Shown: positions 33,724-44,827 of the stretch, piece after piece
How positions within the stretch are numbered: position 1 is the first letter of the stretch
How the letters are laid out: every line of letters begins with the position of its first letter
DNA from: Galeruca laticollis
Lineage: Eukaryota > Arthropoda > Insecta > Coleoptera > Chrysomelidae
Direction of reading: 5' to 3'
DNA length: 64,000 nt
Assembly (NCBI GenBank): GCA_963921935.1
Contig: OY998180.1
Location: 60,218,551 to 60,282,550, forward strand
Translations under genes and position numbers: made by a program
Notes under the pieces: generated by a model
What the model saw: the letters and a program-made list of their open reading frames with translations, nothing else
Told to the model about the DNA's origin: nothing
Database searches by the model: none

Positions 33724-34872
33724 GCATTCCTACCACTCCGTTAATTTTCATGAGATGAGGTTCATCCAAAAACCATTAGAAAGGTAATTTCAAGAGCTAT
33801 GAGACCGTCAAAAATTGGATTTTTGAAGCCCTTATTTTTTAAAAGATAAAGGGTTATAGGGTCCCGGTAACATGGTTCTCGCAGTAAAAGTTATGCTTTA
33901 AACGTCTCTATCTCGGTTATTTTTTATCATATAAAAATAGAAAAAAAACTAAAATATTTGTTAAAAAAAGAACTCAAACATCGTTTTTATCATTATTTAC
34001 GAATATCCAATATTTTTGATGTTATTTTCAAAAGAAAATGAAATTTACGAAAATTTGAAAAATTTCGATTTTATTAAAACATACTTTTTTCAAAAATAAG
34101 CATTCTAAACCTGTCAAAATTTTTGAGATCATCACTTATGATGAAAAATAGAAAGTTCTTTAGGTATAACCATAAATTAGAATTTTTGTGGAAATGGTGA
34201 AGGTTTTATTTTTCGTGTTTTCCAAATAAATTCGAAAGTATCTTATTTTTACCATAACTTGCTCAATTTTGATGCTATTAACTTTTTATGGTACTCCTTA
34301 CAAAGGTATTTTCGAGTGCTTTGAAAAGTGTTCAGGAAATATATGTCATGAAATGCATCGGATTCCCGTTATTTAAGTTTGAATACTTAGATTTAGGTAC
34401 TCGCCGAAAAAAAAATACATACAATTACCTATAGCTCACTTTGTAATTATATTGGAAGTTTTTTCAAAATAGAGGTTTGTTTGTTTTTTTATAAGCTTCA
34501 ATTTGGATACCAATACATTTTTTGTAAAAACTCATAGTCTTGAGTTATTTATGAAAAACCGCTTTAAAACATGTATTTTTATCACGAAACATCACAATCT
34601 TTGATCTTTAATAACTCAGAAAGTATTGATTTATTCCAAAAAACTTTATATAACAAATTTTGCTTAGAATTTGTCACTCTATCGATCTCTGTTTTTTTTT
34701 TCAAAATAATGTTCACCCCCGAAATGGGTGGTATCCACCCCCAGGGCAAAAGCGCAAGTTAGCACTATGTCACTTTTGTTTCTTAAGGTATCACCCACCT
34801 TTTCACTTATTTTGATGAAAATCGATGGAGGTTCAACGAAATCGGGGGTGAAAACCTTCGTTGACTGTACTA

Positions 34873-35380
34873 CAGGTTAATTTGCTGACGACACTGCAAT
34901 CCTTGCAAGTCACCAATATGCTAAAGTAGCTTTCACCTACATACAAGAAAATCTTGACATACTCCAAGTATGGTTAAGCAAATGGAGAATAAAAGTAGAT
35001 GAGAACAAATGTGTCCACATAAGCTTCACTCTAAATAAAATTGATATACCACAAATGAATGTGGTAAAATACCTGGGACTACATTTAGACAATAAATTAA
35101 ACTTGACACAAAATGTCATTAAGAACAAAGAGCAAATAGCCATAGAAACAAAATAATTATATTGGATGATAAGAAGAGAATCGTAATTATCCATACAGAA
35201 TAAACTACTTATACACAAAACAGTCACTAGGCCCATATGAACATATAGAATAGAAGTGTGGGTATGAAAGAAATGAAGCCAAACTCCACGAAAGATTAGA
35301 AAACCACCTAACTACAATAATAGAAATCGCCCTGAAAACCGAAGGATATAAGAATATTCTTGAAACACCCTGTATTTTGA
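34873..35380 (+). pseudogene. Jockey-like LINE RT remnant, 3' part
   Basis: Continues the block at 28800-29573: FADDTAILASHQYAK (RT catalytic motif), then LQVWLSKWRIKVDENKC and VVKYLGLHLDNKLN. After 35155 it degenerates but keeps IQNKLLIHKTV and IEVWV-like wording. Many stops follow. Confidence 0.82.
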
Positions 35381-37015
35381 GGCAATAATCATATATCAAT
35401 TCAAGTTTAAATACATTTTTGAATAGTTCTAATTCACTTGTATACTGTTAGTTTTGATTTACGTGTTCTAACAATTTATTGTATTTTCAAATACACACTT
35501 CTATAAAATTTTCCCATCTATAAGGCTACTTTGCTGTACCGTCTTCCTGGACGTCATCCAAGCCTTCAGTGGTGTATGACACGAAAGCGTATCTTATATA
35601 TTAGGTATATTCATGCCAAGACACTATTCCCAACTTTTGCAATCCTCTCGAACAAAAAAACTACTAATTAATAACTTATTCCGAATTGGAACGCATCGTG
35701 TTTATTATTTGTATTGCATTATGAAAAAGGTTTCTAAGTTATATTCGGATGAAAATGTCATTCAGTTTCGTATTCCAAGGTAGCGTTACATTCCCTGGAA
35801 ATCTGCTACAAATGGCGTTGGGAAGAAAAACACATGTGGAAATATCAAATACAACCGAAAAGGCATACCCAATCAGACCATCCTAAATCAATAAAATAAT
35901 TGACTTGTTAATATAATTCCCCTCAAATAAAAACAATTAATTGAAAAACGTTTCCACGGAAAAGTATATTCCTTTTGAAAACTTTTTCATATTTACTTAG
36001 GTCGTATCTTGTTTTAAATACGTTTTCACAACTTAAATATACAGAAAGTTTGATGATTTATATGTGCAAAATTTTTTGCCCACTGGCTTGTCATAAATTC
36101 ACTAAACTGATAAATTATTCCATTTCCAATAACTAAAAGGTTTACATATATGCAATAATAATACAGACTTTGTCATACATATGACTGGATTTAACCTTCA
36201 TAAATCCGTAGTTAAAAATTCCAATGACTACCAACCTAACCGAAACTATAGTCGGTCCATTGAAGCAACGGAGTGCGTGAAAACATTATCAACGACAATG
36301 CACGTGATCTGCCAAAAGAGGATGATTTGTATTTCACGGACCGCGCCGATTGCAGTTAAATTCGATTGGTCATCGTAAGGAGGCATGTTTATTTTAGCCA
36401 ATACATCCAAAAGCAAGCTTTGATCACGCAGCAATCGTTGTTTGGGTTACTTTATTTGTTCGTTGGATATAGTATAACTAACTGCCTTTGTTATGAAATT
36501 ATCGATTAAATTCTACTATGTTATTACCCGTTATATCTAGGATTGAATTTCGTACTCTTGACGCAAATGTACGGAGAATCACCATCATATGACGGTGGTA
36601 TATTTGTACTTGTTACCTAACGTATCTCAAGCAACAAAATTCACTGTAACCTATTTCAATATAAAGAGTCTATAGCCAGAGGAAGAAAGTACTTGTAGAA
36701 GAATTTTTCGCTCGAGGAGTTTCGGACGCTGTACACATTCGGACGCCTCCGAAGAAACGGAAAACAGAATGAAAATTCACTTATATCACAGCCAACTCAC
36801 ACCGCTCTGTCGTCCTTTCCAGTACGATAGAGTATATAGTCTAAGAGCCAGTAAACAGCTGAAGACACATAATTGAAGAAAGCCACGAATTCTCTCAGTT
36901 AGTTAGTAGCACCTCCTGTGCATGAGGTGGGGGTTATTTAACGCCAGTCGCGGTAAGTTTACCGTCACTCATGTGTGACAGGTGTGTTAATATGGCAAAC
37001 AAAAAGTATTTAAAG
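35381..37015. other. Non-coding stretch
   Basis: Short open frames such as 36181-36378 show no recognisable motif. A GC-richer patch is at 36700-36960 with a TATATAG-like element near 36835, but no gene can be tied to it. Confidence 0.6.
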
Positions 37016-37019
37016 ATGA

Positions 37020-37177
<158 letters not shown>

Positions 37178-37214
37178 GAAGAGATTCATGGCTGATTCAC
37201 GCAAAAAGAAAAAG

Positions 37215-38690
37215 CGCTACTGAAACAGAATTGTAACCGTAGACATGCATGTTTCTGGCTCATTCGCCGTCCTCAGCACGGTATAACCAAATAAGGATGT
37301 GAAACTTGGGAGCAAAGATGTTAATCGAAGCATGGAAAAACACAAGCATACAGATTTCAACAGGGAAACCAAACGCTCATTTGTGCCTTCAATTGGAAGA
37401 TCCCGAGTTTTCGGGGCAACCCATTCCCATGTTTCTATTAACATCTTTGCTTCCAAGTTTCACATCCTTATTTGGTTGTGCCGTGCTGAGGACGGCGAAT
37501 GAGCCAGAAACATGCGTGTCCGCGTTTACCACTTTGTTTCAGTAGTCCTTTTTTTTGCGTGAATTACCCATGAAAATCTTTATTGTTGTTGTTCACATAT
37601 CACGCGATATTCCTACATCTTCTTTGTTATTTACTATGGGTCGGAAGGTTTAGGCAGGGGGGCTATATGCGCCTCCGTGTCGATCTTGGTTGTTGTCCCA
37701 AAAACTCGGGTTCTTCCAATTGAAGGCACAAATGAGCGTTTGGTTTCCCTGTTCAAATCCTTTGTTTTGTGTTTCCCATGTTTCGATTAACGTCTTTGCT
37801 CCCAAGTTTCATATCTTTATTTTGTTGTACCGTGCTGAGGACGACGAATGATCCAGAAACATGCATGTCCGCGGTTACCACTCTGTTTAAATAGCCCTTT
37901 ATCTTATTGCGTGAATTACTCATGAATCTCTTTATTGTTGTTGTTTACATATCACGCGATAGGTTGAGGCAGGAGGGCTATATGCGCCTCCGTGTCGATC
38001 TTGGTTGTTGTCCCGAAAATTCGGGATCTTCCAATTGAAGGTACAAATGAGCGTTTGGTTTTGCTGTTGAAATATGTTGTTTTGTGTTTTCTAATGTTTC
38101 GATTAACAACTTTGCTCCCAAGTTTCACATCCTTATTTGGTTGTACCGTGCTAAGGTCGACGAATGAGCCAGAAACATGCATGTCCGCGGTTACCATTTT
38201 GTTTCAGTAGCCCTTTATCTTTTTGCGTGAATCACCCATGCATCTCTTTATTGTTGTTGTTTACACATCACGCGATATTCCTACATCTTCTTTGTAGTTT
38301 ACTATGGGTAGGAAGGTTCAGGCAGGGGGCTATATGCGCCTCCGTATCGATCTAGGTTGTTGTCCCGAAAACTCGCGATCTTCCAATTGAAGGCACAAAT
38401 GAGCGTTTGGTTTCTCTGTTGAAATTCGTTGTTTTGTGCTTTCCTATGTGCCGATTAACATCTCTGCTTCAAAGTTTCACATCCTTATTTGGTTGTACCG
38501 TGCTAAGGACGGCGAATGAGCCAGAAACATGCATGTCCGCGATTACCACTCTGTTTCAGTAGCCCTTTTTATTTTTGCGTGAATTACCCATGAATCTCTT
38601 TATTGTTGTTGTTTACATTTCACGCGATATTCCTACATCTTATTTGTTATTTACTATGGGTCGGAAGGTAGCAGGGGGGCTATATAAATA
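37215..38690. repeat. ~350-bp satellite array with an inverted first unit
   Basis: Direct units begin at a TTGCGTGAATTAC-type box near 37554, 37905, 38223 and 38574. Lengths are about 348, 315 (with a ~40-bp deletion), 353 and a partial copy. Shared boxes are GAGCCAGAAACATGCATGTC, ACTATGGGTCGGAAGG and CTTCCAATTGAAGG. At the left, 37210-37330 is inverted relative to 37430-37550, giving a palindromic head. No protein motif is seen. Confidence 0.85.
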
Positions 38691-39675
38691 AGAAAAATAT
38701 TACAATATCTCACTTTTTATTATTTTCGTAAGCCGCCATTGTTGTAAAATAAATTAAATATTCTATACTGTGAATTAGAAATAGCAAAACAGCAGAAATT
38801 TTCCACTAATAATCAGGAACTGACAAGCACGCCTGAAGTTTTTGACATTTTGCTTATTGTTTCAAACAAATCAGCCATTGCCAACTACCTATTAATTACG
38901 ACACAATAGAAAATTTTAGTTTATATTCAATTCTCAGCAAACATAATTAAGTAGTATCATATATTTTTGGAAAGCCCACTCCATGCCTAATGAATATAGA
39001 AAATAATATACAGGGTGTTCCATTTAAAAAAAACATATGTTTGCTTCATAATTAACAAACAAAAGAAAAAACTAACGACGTCACTGGATTTTACGAAAAA
39101 TATTCTATCTGAAAAAGTTTCAAGATATTCGAAAAGTTTAAAGACAACTGAGATACGCGGGGTGCATGAAAAGTAATAATTTTACAATTCCACACTATCT
39201 CAAAAACCAAAAAAGCTATCAATATTTTAGTTGTGCCATTTTAAATGATAAAAGAAAACTAACAAATTATCGAGCTAATCGCAATCCTCTATCTTTTATG
39301 ATGAGGTAGAAACCCCGCAAAAGTGCCCAAAATAGTACACATTGTGCAGGTTTCGATATTTTGTTTTTGTAGTTTTACAACTAATATTATTTTTGTTTTT
39401 TCCCTCGCTCTTATCTATTTATTTTTTATGAATATTTGGTGTTTCCGTACTTGCTACTAGTGCCGCTAAATCTGCTCAGTCATACGTCTTTGTCCGTATA
39501 TATTATTTATATACTATTCTCCAGTAAAGGTACTAAACTTGGAAGAGATAGGAGAAAAAGGTGAGCTTAGGAAAAGCGAAGAGAGAACATGGCCAGCTAT
39601 ATGTGTGGAATAATATGAACGTGCGGAAAAGGGCGGTGTGATGGGAAAAAGCTGTAAGAGAAGTAAGACAGACCA

Positions 39676-39678
<3 letters not shown>
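38691..39678. other. Non-coding stretch
   Basis: No gene seen. An ACAGGGTGTTCC motif is near 39009. Confidence 0.6.
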
Positions 39679-39745
<67 letters not shown>

Positions 39746-40042
39746 TATTTTATATTCTTGGGATTGAGGACCATTTTTAAAGACATTTAACTAGTAGTTA
39801 ATACATTTTTATTTAACGTTTCGGTCTTTCCATGACCTTCATCAGAAATAAAATTTTTGTTAAAACTAAAAGAAATGGTACAAGTTACAGAAAGAATTTT
39901 TAAGAGCAAAACGAATAAATCTTACATTCGACAGACCGTTCATTTGATTATTCAATATATTTTATAAAAATGGTCCTCAATCCCAAGAATATAAAATAAA
40001 CAATATATAACTAAATAAAGACCAAGAACCAAAAAAAAGCAA

Positions 40043-40118
<76 letters not shown>
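39679..40118. repeat. Hairpin element between two (TA)n runs
   Basis: Inverted arms of about 41 bp at 39740-39780 and 39963-40003 share TCTTGGGATTGAGGACCATT with only ~3 mismatches. The ~180-bp loop has AACGTTTCGGTCTTTCCATG followed by ACCTTCATCAG, which resembles the hairpin ends of Penelope-like elements (compare 49880-49915). (TA)n runs at 39679-39740 and 40047-40118 flank it. It is probably a non-autonomous insertion in a TA run. Confidence 0.7.
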
Positions 40119-40123
<5 letters not shown>

Positions 40124-40959
40124 AATTATAGTTTTAACACTTCAAAGTAACTAATTCTATCAATCAGTCACTTAATTTCTATTTTTTGTTTCAGGTAAAA
40201 ACATATTCTTGAGATAGAACTTAGTCTCCTCACCCGAAGACAAATATGCAAGTATTGACCAATTTACTTTAGTTAAACAAGATTTGAAACCTGCTTTGAA
40301 TTATACCGATTCCGACTGTTACTGAGCTGATGTAGAGAAGAAACATTTTTTGGGTCTCTACTCCAGCACTTTAAACCTAGTATTCAATCTGAAAAGTTTC
40401 TCAATTTTTATTTCAAAACAAAATTGTCCATTTGTCAAATGTTTCTGAATATTTTTAAACATTTTTGGGCTCATTTTTTCCAAAAATTCTAGGGTATACA
40501 TTTTCAGAGATATGGTTGGTGGTCACCCTTAATGTAGGTATGTTCAGAGATATGGTTGGTTGTCACCCTTAATGTATACGTATATAAATTTAATTATTTC
40601 TTATACTAATTTTGTATACAATTGGTAATGAGCGGCAGCAGCAATGAAGTAATTTCACTTGTTCACAAATAATGTTTTCACCTATTTGGATAAAAATTTA
40701 TTCAATATTAACTCTTCAATAATTTCACTAAACGTACGGTCGTGCGCTTAGACATACCTAATAATGTAAGTCGCGTAATAGTATATTACATAACGAGAGG
40801 TGTAAGAAACGAGTAAAGTTGCACGCGAGCCGCGTAGCGGCGAGCGCAGTCATCTTACAAGCATGTAATAAGCTTACAACTTAAGTTGTGTACTATACCT
40901 TTTCTACGATTATTTTTATTTCTAAGAATGAAGAAAACTAATAAGTAACTTTTATCTAT
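40119..40959. other. Non-coding stretch with a 40-bp tandem duplication
   Basis: TTCAGAGATATGGTTGG repeats with a 40-bp period at 40503-40582 (two units). Near 40795-40860 is a GC-rich patch (AAAGTTGCACGCGAGCCGCG) with no gene. Confidence 0.6.
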
Positions 40960-40963
40960 TTAA

Positions 40964-43243
40964 CCCTGAAGTAGTCGCGCCTGATAATCTAACAACACTA
41001 GTCGCGCGGAGTCTGTCAGACTCCGTATCCGAAAAGGTCCTCTTTTAAATTATTATTCTAATTTTTCTTTATAATTAATTGAAAAAAAAACACCAAGACA
41101 CGTAAACAAAACTTTATTCAAGTATAATGAACAAAATACAAACAAAACTTTTTGTATATATAAAAATACCTCATAGCGAATGAGTCTACGACCTAACAAA
41201 AACTGAAGCAACTAACTGAAATCTAACAAAACAAATTATTTTAAGAGGAAAAATATGTTCCAAGACTCACGCTTCTGCACAAGAAAAGCACAACATCTTT
41301 GCATGTGTTAGACAAATGAAGGATTTACATTTCTGGCAATAAAACCAAGACTTGTTTTTGTTTTTGCATCCGACGCAGTATTGTCTGGTGCCTTCTGGTA
41401 TTTGTTCTTCATTGGATCCAGATGACACTGTAGATGTTCCCGCTTTATCTTGTCTTCTTTGAAGGACGGTTTCTGGTACATTATTCTGATCAGAACGTCT
41501 CTGCAAATATGGTTTAATCAACGACAACGCTATTTGTTTCAGGTACAGTCTCCGTTTCAAATCGTCTCTTGGATCGGGGTGATTGGAGACATGAATAACT
41601 TGACTGTTCACTCCAGCGAGATTCAATGAAGATAAGAAAATCACCATGAGCCAGCGCCTGCTAATTCGTGCTACATCATATAGTGAACAAAGCTGGTCTA
41701 CAGAATCCACACCCCCTTTTGTGCCATTGTAAAACTTTATCATTTCGGGTTTATTTCTATCACTAGTGTAAGGGTCAATTGAGTCACTGTTGTGTTAACT
41801 GGAAATCATAAGAACATTCTTTCCTTTTTTCGGAGCGTAAGACACAATTGTCATATGCTTGAGTTTATTGTACGATGTTTCACTACAGTAAATTCCTTAG
41901 GTATTTGCTTTTTATTCTTCCGAATCGTTCCGACCAGTGTAAGTTTATGATCGCTTAGCAATTTCTCGACCAAGGGCACCGAGGTAAACCTATCTGTGGT
42001 AAGATTTCTTGACGTTTTGGAAATAGGCGATACAATACTCATAGCGTCATTATTTGTTTTAAGCGGATCTTCAGGCTGTTGTCCAACATATAATTCTAGA
42101 CGCAACGTGTAAAACATCTTAGAATCGACCAACGAAAAAAGTTTCAGAGCATATTTGTTTGATTTTGAAGGTATGTACTGTCGAAAGCCGCATCTGCCAC
42201 GGAAACCTAGTAGCATTTCATCTATAGCTGCATGTTGTGAGATGGAATAATGCTTTTGGCAGTTACTCGCAAACATATCGAAAACTTCTCGGAGTGGCGC
42301 CAGTTTATCTATTTTCTTCCTCTCTTCCCTCGTAGCCGGGTCGTCAAAACGAAAACACCTCAAAAGAAAAAGAAACTGTTGTTTACTCATTGTGAGCCAG
42401 AATAGGTCCACTCCGGTTACCTTTCTGTCTCATATTTCATCAACACTCCACTTGGAAATTTTTAGCAACCCTGATAAATAAAGCGAACCAATCAGGGCTT
42501 TGATTTCAGTTTTATCTGTTTCTTTGCAGTCTCGATCTCTTTTGTAGTTCTGCATTTTCATTGCTACGTAGATAATATCGATAATTTCGTCATTCACAAA
42601 AAGATTCCAGCACTCGATCGGACTTTTCGCTTTTTTTGCTTCACCTTTTGTACCAGGAAGTTGGCTTATTATGTTCCAGGATCGAGTTCTCACTGCCTGA
42701 TTCGGAATATGTTTTTCCTATTTTGTTTTATTGTCTTTGCCAAGATAAAAAGCAACTCTTAGCATTTTTGCTGGTGGTGTAGTGAGATCAAAGTCATCGG
42801 AATGAGAGCTATCTTCTTGGACGGTATCGCTGTTATCAGATCCACATTCCACGACATCATATTCTACATCTGATTCATCATCAATTGGCGCCTCGTCAGA
42901 GTCAACTTCCTCCCATAGGCGCAACAATCTTTGCTGCTCTTTCTAATAGTCCATTTTTGTCTATAAATAACTGATTTCAAAGTCTGGTCGCAATAAATAT
43001 AAAAATGATTAAATTATCACAGAAAAAAAATACAATACAACTGGTCGCGCGGACTCTAGGAGACTCCAGATCACATTTGACAGAAAACGACTTGCACAAC
43101 CGCCCACAAACACCTAATTTATTCAACTACGCCGTAATTCAAGAAAATATGTGGACGCACCAAGCTCTCGGCGGCAAAATGCGTAAATAGCCGAACAATT
43201 CCGGAAAGCGTAATATGTCAGACATAACGCGACTACTCCAGGG
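40964..43243 (-). mobile_element. piggyBac DNA transposon
   Basis: TTAA stands at both sides (40960-40963 and 43244-43247). The inverted ends are CCCTGAAGTAGTCGCG at the left and CCCTGGAGTAGTCGCG on the opposite strand at the right. Subterminal copies of GTCGCGCGGA occur inside both ends. It holds a broken transposase and is 2280 bp, close to the usual piggyBac size. Confidence 0.93.
41267..42927 (-). pseudogene. piggyBac transposase, inactivated
   Basis: The N-terminus is acidic (DSDEAPIDDESDVEYD), as in many piggyBac proteins. The DDE core follows: GVDLFWLTMSKQQFLFLLRC, then IDEMLLGFRGRC, TTDRFTSVPLVEKLL (catalytic Asp region) and FYNGTKGGVDSVDQL. The end is a Cys-rich RING-like finger, CVGCKNKNKSWFYCQKCKSF. 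In-frame stops lie at 42718-42720 and 42430-42432, and a frameshift lies between 41851 and 41743. It would cut at TTAA if intact; this copy is dead but the terminal repeats look usable in trans. Confidence 0.92.
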
Positions 43244-43319
43244 TTAACAAAATTCGCGATGAATTTACATTAAACATCTATTGATAATAACTAATGGTGA
43301 AATTTTGGCAATTATTCAT

Positions 43320-44240
43320 AACTATACCCTTATCCGTGTTTGGCGGTTGTTCAATATTACGCCATGAATGGTCGGATAACGTAAGCTGTACGGTGTGTTC
43401 TTTTTGGACATTGGTATTTTCAGTGTAGGTGAGAAGGTCTGTAAATTAGTTTCAATTGAATTTATAAAGTGGCAGAAAGTTCGTCTTAAACAGTGACCTG
43501 TGTACATTTTGGTATATGGTAACTTTAAATATTCGACTATTTGTTTACGAACACCGTCTATTTTGTTTCATCCTACCACTTTTTTTGTACCATTTACCTC
43601 TTTGATGGTTAAGAAAAAATTGATTTATTTCGCTTATATGTTGCCGAATCTCTATATTTATTTTGTTTGCAGATTTTATAGAAATTTCCGGAAATTACGA
43701 AAGATCCACATACTTTGGTTTTCGTATTTTCGTTTAAGATTTTTTAACTCTTGTTTCCTATAAGCTCCACATATTCCAACAATTGCCATAACCTTAAAAT
43801 AAATGTATCATAAGTAGATACGTTCATGTTATACTTTTAATTAACATACCTTCATTAACAAGTACTGTACATCTGGAGATCCATTCAAAAAAAAGTTTTA
43901 TCTGATCAGGGTGTATAATTTTTGATTTCTTCTTCTCAAAATCTTCTGATTGCCTTTTCAAATAAGCTGACAATTTCGGGTAATTTTCAATACTAACATT
44001 ATTTTTCAAAGTTATAATACTTCTTAACATAGAATATTGCCCAAAATGAGGATGGCTTTTAATTTCTTAGCAATTTCTCCAAAATAAGCCAAGAATACGT
44101 TTTCAGAAAATGAATTTACATTATTTGTTGTACGTCAATCCATAAATTGCTGATATACCTTTTCATATCTTCCTCTTGATTTTTCTGGTAATAGGTTCTC
44201 GGTAGTGTTCACAGCTAACTGCATAATATTGGGAGGTGTG
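43320..44240 (-). pseudogene. Tyrosine recombinase-like gene, decayed
   Basis: Pieces on the minus strand in order: LLPEKSREDMKRY (near 44200), SENVFLAYFGEIAKKL, QYSMLRSIITLKNN, YPKLSAYLKRQSEDF with KKKSKIIHPDQIKLF (43824-44030), then after a gap VVG-NKI, GVRKQIVEYLKLP, and YTGHCLRRTFCHF (near 43490). The last fits the catalytic H-x-x-R box of tyrosine recombinases. The wording matches a repeated insect family related to Crypton-type recombinases. Stops and shifts break it, and the central catalytic part is missing. The piggyBac lies immediately beyond its C-terminal end. Confidence 0.65.
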
Positions 44241-44565
44241 CTACTAAATCATCTTCACTATTCGATGAACTTATTTTATGTTTTTGTATTTAAATTCACT
44301 ATATTTACACTGACAGATTATTAATTTTACTATGTCAAAATAACGTCTATTTATTCGTTTCTATGGTAACCTGACCAACTGATTTACAAGGCTTATGTGA
44401 TATATTACACATTTTTATAGAACTGAAGAGTCATTTCTTTATTACGCGCTAGTCATTACGTGTCAATAGATGTTATGATATATTTACTTAACATCCAAAT
44501 AGTAGGTACCATGCAATTTATAGTAGTAAGAAAGTATAAAAACGAAATTACGTTACAGACGACAT

Positions 44566-44680
44566 AGTAAAAGTTCGAAAACGAAAAACTTGTTTTTAAA
44601 AACTTGTAATATTATTGTTCAAGAGCAAACATGGAACTAAATGACAAATATGTTTTTACAACAATTTATAAGTATTATAC
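44566..44680 (-). repeat. Errantivirus LTR remnant
   Basis: Matches 61657-61790 in the same orientation (TTTTTACAACAATTTATAAG against TTTTTACTACAATTTATAAG). Similarity ends near 44680, so the start of this LTR is lost. Confidence 0.7.
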
Positions 44681-44827
44681 TCAGGTATTATATTTTTTAA
44701 ATGAAAAAGACTATCCATCTCGAATGTAGTCTGTAAAAAGCAGTAAATAAAACGCAAAATCGGTACTAAGACATATATGAATACAAGATGAAGGGACAAC
44801 TAGTTTCGGCTCACTGAGCATCAGACC

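Larger units (their letters stand above)
29574..34872. mobile_element. Long-TIR DNA element, superfamily unknown, carrying a nested gypsy
   Basis: The ends are inverted repeats: TAGTACAGTCAATGAAGG at the left; TAGTACAGTCAACGAAGG on the opposite strand at the right. Similarity continues through TCGTTGAACC and more loosely to a CACCCC block ~100-150 bp inside. CAG flanks both sides (29571-29573 and 34873-34875). Removing the element with one CAG restores the Jockey frame IAG-stop-FADD, so the 3-bp duplication is supported. Without the nested gypsy it is about 2.2 kb and shows no transposase, so it is probably non-autonomous. Confidence 0.75.

Noticed and set aside
37210..38690. Short ORFs repeated in the satellite (59-81 codons)
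   Set aside because: They recur only because the DNA repeats; frames differ between units and no domain is visible.
40795..40860. GC-rich patch as a CpG promoter
   Set aside because: No gene starts nearby; it more likely belongs to a transposon end.
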